Shown here: piece after piece, positions 15,350 through 19,851 of the stretch
Numbering within the stretch: position 1 is the stretch's first letter
How the letters are laid out: each line of letters opens with the position of its first letter
NCBI GenBank assembly: GCA_025936955.1
Contig: JAICSL010000005.1
Span: 1-19,851, forward strand
Origin: Nitrososphaeraceae archaeon
GTDB taxonomy: Archaea; Thermoproteota; Nitrososphaeria; Nitrososphaerales; Nitrososphaeraceae
Direction of reading: 5' to 3'
Length of the DNA stretch: 19,851 nucleotides
The notes under the pieces: generated by a model
Told to the model about the DNA's origin: nothing
Databases searched by the model: none
The model's input: the letters and a program-made list of their open reading frames with translations, nothing else
Program-made: the position numbers and the translations under genes

Positions 15350-16186
15350 ACAGGTATCTGGACACCGTGAGGGACACCCATATAACCAACTGTTGAACCT
15401 GATCGTCCAATAGATATTGCGGTCTGCATGGCCTCATTCTTACCAACGCATTCAAGCGAAGCATCGGCGCCGACTCCGTCAGTAATCTCCAGTACAGCTT
15501 TGTATTCTTCTTTGCCCCTCTCTGTTATGATATCTGTGGTGCCGAATTCTTAAGCAACCTTTTGACGAGAGGGGTTTTCGCTCAAGGCAATTATTCGTTG
15601 CACACTCAAGCGTTTGGAGACATTGATAGCACAAACACCCGCTGCCCCATCACCGACGATGGCATCTGTATCACCTTTCTTGACATTTGCCATACGGCTG
15701 CATGGTGTCCTGTGCACATGAGTTCAGAAAGCGTCAGCAACGAATCCAATGTTTTATCAGAATGGCCTGAACCTAGAACTTTTACTAGGTATCATCTGCT
15801 AAAGGGAACATGAATATGTTGGTCTTGCCCTCAATCTATACCATTGACTCCCCATACACCACACCACATGCAACACATGCGGATGTGATTCCAATTTTAC
15901 AATTTGGGTGCCTACCTACCATCGCAATATTTTAACGTTGCAATGACAAGTTCACCTTTAGTTATGTTTTTGGCCTTGTCTCCAATCTATTCTACAATGC
16001 CAAGAACCTCATAACAATCGTACTATCTGGCAAATAGTCTGACTGATCACGATAATCCCAAAGATCAGAGCCACAGACACACGCCTGTGTGACACGCACT
16101 ACAGCGTCTGTCGGCGCTTTGATTGATGGGTCTGGTCGTTCACCAAGCCCAATGGAGCCTTTACCCTTAAATATTGCAGCTTTCAT
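15350..16186 (-). pseudogene. Broken zinc-dependent alcohol dehydrogenase gene, C-terminus missing
   Basis: It starts with an intact ATG that overlaps the cupin stop as ATGA. The first 64 codons read MKAAIFKGKGSIGLGERPDP and on through QACVCGSDLWDYR (Cys38, catalytic zinc ligand), then the frame breaks at 15992. Other frames continue the family: YEVLGIVE-stop-IGDKAKNITKGELVIA, SLLTLSELMCTGHHAAV, a damaged NAD motif region (VIQMPSSVMGQRVFV), and finally VGYMGVPHGVQIPVQ near 15350. Homology then ends, so roughly the last 80-100 residues of a typical member are gone. Many stops and shifts show it is dead. It resembles bacterial zinc-dependent alcohol dehydrogenases with the GTGHHAA motif. It is the third gene of the minus-strand operon; loss of it and the SDR suggests relaxed selection on the distal half. 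Confidence 0.85.
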
Positions 16187-16620
16187 ATTATCTCATCCGA
16201 ATTTTTATTTTGAGTTGTACCATATTGTTCATCACTAACCTTCTCCATCCAGTCGGCAGTCTTACCATTAAGTTGTTCCTGAATGGCAAGATGTGTCATG
16301 GCAGTAGTTGACGTGGCACCATGCCAATGTTTTTCACCTGGCGGGATCCAAACTATGTCACCCGGATGGATTTTTTGGACTTGGCTACCGTCCCATCGCT
16401 GTACTAATCCACAACCATACGTCACAATCAGAGTCTGGCCCAGTGGATGAGTATGCCATGCAGTACGGGCACCAGGCTCAAATGTAACGCTAGCACCTAC
16501 AACCCGTGCTGGAGCGCTTGCCTGAAACAGAGGGTCAATGCGCACAATACCGGTAAAATATTCTTCCTGTCCTTTGGTTGAAGGCTGTGAACCGATTCGT
16601 TTAATTTCCATCTCCATCAC
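16183..16620 (-). CDS. Cupin, (R)-mandelonitrile lyase-like manganese type
   Basis: A 145-residue single-domain cupin. Cupin motif 1 reads GARTAWHTHPLGQTLIVTYG (50-69) and gives metal ligands His56, His58 and Gln62. Motif 2 reads PGDIVWIPPGEKHWHG (86-101) with His98. The Hx1H...Q...H set matches the manganese cupins described as (R)-mandelonitrile lyases and the cupins found beside carboxymuconolactone-decarboxylase-like proteins, but the natural substrate of most members is unknown. The C-terminal HLAIQEQ...DWMEKVSDEQYG strip is also typical. GTG at 16620 can start it; the ATG at 16617 overlaps the upstream stop as TGATG, and a further ATG at 16611 is better spaced from GGAG. Its own stop overlaps the next (broken) gene as ATGA, so it is the middle of a tightly coupled operon. 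Confidence 0.85.
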   Translation of the reverse strand: MMEMEIKRIGSQPSTKGQEEYFTGIVRIDPLFQASAPARVVGASVTFEPGARTAWHTHPLGQTLIVTYGCGLVQRWDGSQVQKIHPGDIVWIPPGEKHWHGATSTTAMTHLAIQEQLNGKTADWMEKVSDEQYGTTQNKNSDEII

Positions 16621-17675
16621 TCCTTCAACGATGCCATGTCAATAACAAAGCGATATTTCACATCACTTTTAAGCATGCGTTTGTATGCTTCATTGATATC
16701 TTGAATCTTGATTATTTCTATATCTGAAATAATGCCATGCTGACCACAAAAATCTAATAGTTCCTGGGTTTCAGCGATGCCACCAATATCCGAACCTGCT
16801 ACCGATTTTCTTTCCATGACTAAAGGGGCGGTATTCAATGGTGGTTCATCAAGACTACCTGGAAATCCTACCAACACCAATGTGCCATCAAGCGATAGTA
16901 AGGAGGTATATATATTGACATCATGAACGTATGGCACTGAGTCGATAATTAGTGCAAATTTATTATTAATGGCGGCCATCTGATCTGTATCGGTAGAAAT
17001 CACTATATTATCAGCTCCTAGGCGACGTGCATCTTGTTCTTTTCCTGGGGAGCGCGTGAAAAGTGTAACATTTGCCCCAAGAGCTTTAGCTAGTTTGATC
17101 GCCATATGGCCAAGACCGCCAAGCCCAATTACCCCCACATTAGTTCCCACTCCTACTTTCCAATGGCGAAGTGGAGACCAAGTGGTAATACCTGCACATA
17201 GCAATGGTGCAGCACCTTTCAGGTCCAAACCTTCAGGAATTTGTAATACGAATTTTTCTGGGACAATGATTTTTTTTGAATAACCGCCGAATGTCGGTAT
17301 CTTATCAATCCGATCTTTACTATTATATGTAAAAGTCGGTCCCTCTTCGCAATACTGCTCAAGTCCCTGCTTACATGCTGCACAGCGCTGACAAGAGTCA
17401 ACCATGCAACCAACACCCACATGGTCTCCTTGTTTAAAGCGAGTAACATCCTCTCCAATATTTGCCACACGTCCAATTATTTCATGGCCTGGCACCAAAG
17501 GAAAAATGCTGCGACCCCAGTCATTTTGGACATAATGAATATCTGTATGACATACGCCACAATAGAGAATCTCTATAACAACATCATTAGAGCGTATATC
17601 TCGACGTTCAAATCTATATGGTTCTAATGCAGCCTTGGCAGTCGGTGCCGCATAACCAAGAACATTCATTGTCAT
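16617..17675 (-). CDS. NAD(P)-dependent zinc alcohol dehydrogenase (CAD/YahK type)
   Basis: A 352-residue medium-chain dehydrogenase that reduces aldehydes or oxidises alcohols with NAD(P)H. Catalytic zinc ligands are Cys42 (CGVCHTD), His64-Glu65 (PGHE) and Cys160 (LLCAG). The structural zinc set is Cys95, Cys98, Cys101 and Cys109. The Rossmann motif VIGLGGLGH is at 182-190. The segment after it (TLFTRSPGKEQDARRLGAD) has Ser/Arg at the cofactor-ribose site, which favours NADPH as in YahK and cinnamyl-alcohol dehydrogenases. Length is normal for the family. ATGs at 17675 and 17669 are both usable; GGAGAG lies 9 bp before the first, a bacterial-like arrangement. It heads the operon with the cupin and two broken genes and is divergent from the exporter at 17996. 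The only intact dehydrogenase left in that operon, its physiological substrate is not readable. Confidence 0.92.
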   Translation of the reverse strand: MTMNVLGYAAPTAKAALEPYRFERRDIRSNDVVIEILYCGVCHTDIHYVQNDWGRSIFPLVPGHEIIGRVANIGEDVTRFKQGDHVGVGCMVDSCQRCAACKQGLEQYCEEGPTFTYNSKDRIDKIPTFGGYSKKIIVPEKFVLQIPEGLDLKGAAPLLCAGITTWSPLRHWKVGVGTNVGVIGLGGLGHMAIKLAKALGANVTLFTRSPGKEQDARRLGADNIVISTDTDQMAAINNKFALIIDSVPYVHDVNIYTSLLSLDGTLVLVGFPGSLDEPPLNTAPLVMERKSVAGSDIGGIAETQELLDFCGQHGIISDIEIIKIQDINEAYKRMLKSDVKYRFVIDMASLKE

Positions 17676-17995
17676 TGTTTATGTCTCTCCATTATTGGAC
17701 TTGCTGATTATGTTATTTAATTACAAGGTATTTTTTGTAGCTGATTGCAACAATAACAACAAAACTGGTATCATTTTGCATTAACCAAAATTATCTACTG
17801 GGTTTTTTCTTGCTACAATTTGATTGAGTTATTGAGAGACAATTTTGTCAAAAAGAACATTAATCGTTATGATATAATCACTAAAGATGCATATCATTAT
17901 TTTGACCTCAATTGAACTAATAGTATTTATAGCTACATTTAACTACAAAAAAAACCTCCTATTATAATAGTGGAAATTTTTTTAGTTTATCTACA
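17676..17995. promoter_or_regulatory. Divergent intergenic region, alcohol dehydrogenase operon and exporter
   Basis: 320 bp, AT-rich. The right end carries TTATAATA (17962-17969), suitably placed as TATA box of the exporter. The left end carries the Shine-Dalgarno-like GGAGAG of the dehydrogenase. A short GACAA-tt-TTGTC palindrome lies near 17840. No regulator gene or long ORF. Confidence 0.45.
17962..17969 (+). promoter_or_regulatory. TATA box of the exporter gene
   Basis: TTATAATA centred about 30 bp before the GTG start at 17996. It predicts a transcript beginning about 5 nt before the codon; no Shine-Dalgarno site is present, in contrast to the adjacent operon. Confidence 0.5.
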
Positions 17996-19486
17996 GTGAA
18001 AGATGAAAAATCAAACAGTTTGTCATCAACATCATCTAAGGCCAGTTTTTCTTCTAAACGATCGTCGATAGTACTAGCTCTAGTAGCATTAGCACAACTA
18101 ATGGTTATTGTAGATTTTACGATTGTACAGGTTGCATTGCCTTCAATTGGAAAAGAATTTGGAGTATCTATTAATGGATTGCAGTGGATAGTCACTGCTT
18201 ATGGTTTGACTTTGGCAGGTTTTCTATTGTTCAGTGGCCGTAGTGGAGATATCTATGGTCATAAAAAATTATTTATCACAGGAGTTTTACTTTTTTCTAT
18301 TGCCTCTTTGGCAGGAGGTCTTGCTTCTTCTGAATTTGTTTTGATCATTTCAAGAATAATTCAAGGACTTGGTGCTGCAATGGCTTCTGCTACAGGATTA
18401 TCGATTATAGCCACAGTATTTCCCGAAGGTAAAGAGAGAAATCGCGCACTAAGTATTTTTGCGGCAGTGTCAGGTTCGGGTTTTGTTGCGGGAATGACAC
18501 TGGGTGGAATAATCACTTCGACTTTAGGATGGAGATGGGTGTTTGAAATCAATGTACCAATTGGAATCATTGTGTCTTTGCTATCGTTAAAGTATATTTC
18601 AAGTAATATAGGGCCAACCTCAAAAAATAGACATCTTGATGTTTATGGAGCAGTTTCAGTAACCGCAGGGCTAATGCTGCTTGTTTATTCTCTTAATATT
18701 GCACAAGAAATTGGATTTGGATCCGCTCAAACGCTTGAGCTTCTTTTATCGTCCGCTTTAGTTCTATTTATTTTTATTTTGATAGAGTATAGATCAAAGG
18801 CCCCTCTCATGCCCCTTGGTTTTATAAGAAGAAGATCAATCTTTTGGACAAATGTCCTGGCATTGATTCAACTTGCAGCGTTTGTGGCAATGACGTTTAT
18901 TCTTACCAATTATTTTCAGCAAGCTCTTGGCTACTCTGCTCTTTCTACAGGTCTTGCATTAGCTCCAATGGGTGTAGTTTTTTTAATAATCTCTGCATTT
19001 TTGGCAGCACCATTAGTAAATCGCTTTGGTGTTAAACCTTCTTTAATCTTGTCGATGGTTTTGCAGACTATCGGCTATCTCTTGCTTTCACGGATCTCTC
19101 TTACAGAAAGTTATATAGGAGGATTGCTAGGACCAATGCTCTTAATTGGATTTGGAGCCGCATTTAACTTTACTTCAACCAATATAGCTGTGCTGATGGG
19201 AGCTAGGAGAGGAGAAGAAGGTCTAGCATCAGGATTGATCAATACCTCAAGACAAATTGGTGGTCCGGTTGGTATTGTAGTGCTTTTGGCAGTTGCTACT
19301 TTAGGAACTCCTCATGTATCAGGTCAGATAATAATACCATCCATTGCAGCTATGGTAACAGGGTTTGGTTATGCTTTTTTGACAGCTGCATTAATAACTG
19401 GAATCGGAATTGTCATTGCATTTTCATTTAAACATCAAAAACCACAACAACAACAGAATAATGAAGATAAACTAAAAATGTCTTGA
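17996..19486 (+). CDS. MFS multidrug exporter, DHA2 (14-TM, EmrB/QacA) family
   Basis: A 496-residue proton-driven drug exporter of the major facilitator superfamily. A Ser/Lys-rich cytoplasmic N-tail (1-23) precedes TM1 with the DHA2 signature VIVDFTIVQVALPSIG (Asp40). Loop 2-3 motif A reads GRSGDIYGHKK (81-91). LIISRIIQGLGAAM holds the conserved Arg of TM4, and the GSGFVAGMTLGGII segment in TM5 is motif C of drug:H+ antiporters. Length and hydrophobic pattern fit 14 TM helices. The C-tail is Gln-rich (QQQQ). The substrate cannot be inferred beyond small organic or lipophilic molecules. GTG at 17996 is the only sensible start, as the next Met is within TM1, and the TATA at 17962 supports it. 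It is monocistronic and converges with the Cys-rich repeat gene at the window end. Confidence 0.9.
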   Translation: MKDEKSNSLSSTSSKASFSSKRSSIVLALVALAQLMVIVDFTIVQVALPSIGKEFGVSINGLQWIVTAYGLTLAGFLLFSGRSGDIYGHKKLFITGVLLFSIASLAGGLASSEFVLIISRIIQGLGAAMASATGLSIIATVFPEGKERNRALSIFAAVSGSGFVAGMTLGGIITSTLGWRWVFEINVPIGIIVSLLSLKYISSNIGPTSKNRHLDVYGAVSVTAGLMLLVYSLNIAQEIGFGSAQTLELLLSSALVLFIFILIEYRSKAPLMPLGFIRRRSIFWTNVLALIQLAAFVAMTFILTNYFQQALGYSALSTGLALAPMGVVFLIISAFLAAPLVNRFGVKPSLILSMVLQTIGYLLLSRISLTESYIGGLLGPMLLIGFGAAFNFTSTNIAVLMGARRGEEGLASGLINTSRQIGGPVGIVVLLAVATLGTPHVSGQIIIPSIAAMVTGFGYAFLTAALITGIGIVIAFSFKHQKPQQQQNNEDKLKMS

Positions 19487-19650
19487 GTTTAACAAAATCA
19501 AATCTTTGAAGAAAGGATGCATCAGTAACAACATCTAGATAAAAAAGACAGTCATTTTTTTCCTCTTTGTTTAATATAATTGGTTCCTTAATCATTGGCT
19601 TGCTATTGTTATTTTATCTTTTCAGAATCTGTTGATAAGTAAGGAATGCT
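19487..19650. other. Short gap between convergent genes
   Basis: AT-rich with a T-run (ATTTTTTTCCTC, about 19554-19565), which could end transcription of the exporter in the archaeal T-rich fashion. No hairpin is clear. Confidence 0.3.
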
Positions 19651-19851
19651 TCATGGATTCGCATTACCTTTGTTTGTAGCATTGTCATCACTATTTGTTC
19701 GTCCTTGAGAGTTACCAAGGTTACATGCTGCAAAAGTTTGAACACCCGATGGGCAACTGCCAGATGGACTTTGAGAGTTACCAAGGTTACATGCTGCAAA
19801 AGTTTGAACACCCGATGGGCAACTGCCAGATGGAGTGTTTGTTTGTGTCTG
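19651..19851 (-). CDS. Cys-repeat secreted-type protein, 5' part beyond window
   Basis: The C-terminal 66 residues of a minus-strand protein whose start lies past the window edge. The frame opens QTQTNT, then two 22-residue repeats with the pattern PSGSCPSGVQTFAAC followed by NLGNSQ and a Ser or Gly, then a polar tail RTNSDDNATNKGNANP and TGA (19651-19653). Each repeat has two Cys ten residues apart, suited to a disulfide, and Pro/Ser/Gly/Asn-rich composition that fits an extracellular, flexible repeat region. A second minus-strand frame is also open through the repeat with an ATG, but it gives an unlikely Val/Leu/His-rich product; the frame chosen here has the balanced composition. Nitrososphaeria encode secreted proteins with comparable Cys-repeat tails of unknown function. 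No further identification is possible from this fragment. Confidence 0.65.
   Translation of the reverse strand, partial: QTQTNTPSGSCPSGVQTFAACNLGNSQSPSGSCPSGVQTFAACNLGNSQGRTNSDDNATNKGNANP
19705..19834. repeat. Two tandem copies of a 66-bp unit
   Basis: The unit starting TTGAGAGTTACCAAGG at 19705 recurs at 19771; 64 bp are identical with no mismatch (19705-19768 against 19771-19834). The unit is 22 codons, so copy changes preserve frame in the Cys-repeat protein. Near-perfect identity implies recent duplication or ongoing homogenisation. Confidence 0.95.

Noticed and set aside
15562..15813. 83-codon plus-strand ORF
   Set aside because: It is the opposite-strand shadow of the decayed alcohol dehydrogenase; the minus strand carries the family motifs.
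19614..19811. 65-codon minus-strand ORF with ATG through the 66-bp repeats
   Set aside because: Its repeat product (FKLLQHVTLVTLK type) is an off-frame reading; the other minus frame gives balanced Cys/Pro/Ser/Gly/Asn repeats and a polar tail.
19705..19834. CRISPR array
   Set aside because: Only two directly abutting copies without spacers, in frame with a protein; it is a coding tandem repeat.

Overview
The window is very AT-rich over most of its length. It has short intergenic TATA-like boxes about 20-30 bp before start codons, few Shine-Dalgarno sites, many small zinc-binding ORFs and secreted copper/PQQ-type proteins. Together these suggest an ammonia-oxidising archaeon (Nitrososphaeria; the gene families resemble those of soil Nitrososphaera/Nitrosocosmicus). 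This assignment rests on gene content and style, not on a marker gene; no rRNA or tRNA gene was recognised.

Layout. 1-2269: gene-poor AT-rich DNA with two very short CxxC ORFs (757-936, 1480-1617), a decayed ORF (290-492) and one odd G+C-rich patch. 2270-4812: a DUF4760-like protein and an erythromycin-esterase-family protein, both on the minus strand; the latter carries a pure AGT-codon poly-serine tract and has no good start codon. 5074-5886: a Cys-rich microprotein and a membrane-anchored zinc-ribbon protein. 6193-9572: a PsbP-like secreted protein, an MGMT-type DNA repair methyltransferase, an orphan tungstate/molybdate-binding protein and an FMN/F420-type PPOX protein. 9970-11739: a secreted PQQ-type sugar dehydrogenase fused to a C-terminal plastocyanin-like domain.

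12300-17675 looks different: visibly higher G+C, Shine-Dalgarno-like sites, overlapping start/stop codons and a bacterial-style hairpin-plus-T terminator. On the plus strand, a 48-residue ORF overlaps a three-domain flavoprotein (cyclic-nucleotide-binding domain, thioredoxin-like domain, thioredoxin-reductase-like domain) that lacks the CxxC redox pair. Converging on it from the minus strand is an operon: zinc alcohol dehydrogenase, manganese-type cupin, then a second alcohol dehydrogenase and an SDR that are both pseudogenes. I infer a horizontally acquired, partly decaying redox island.

17996-19486 is a 14-TM DHA2-type drug exporter with an archaeal-style promoter. The window ends inside a minus-strand secreted protein made of near-perfect 22-residue Cys-containing repeats; its real frame has no start codon inside the window.

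The most notable items are the CNB-TrxR fusion without CxxC plus its overlapping microprotein, the dehydrogenase-cupredoxin fusion, the poly-serine microsatellite, the cluster of zinc microproteins and the terminal Cys-rich repeat protein. I found no CRISPR array, integrase or insertion sequence.
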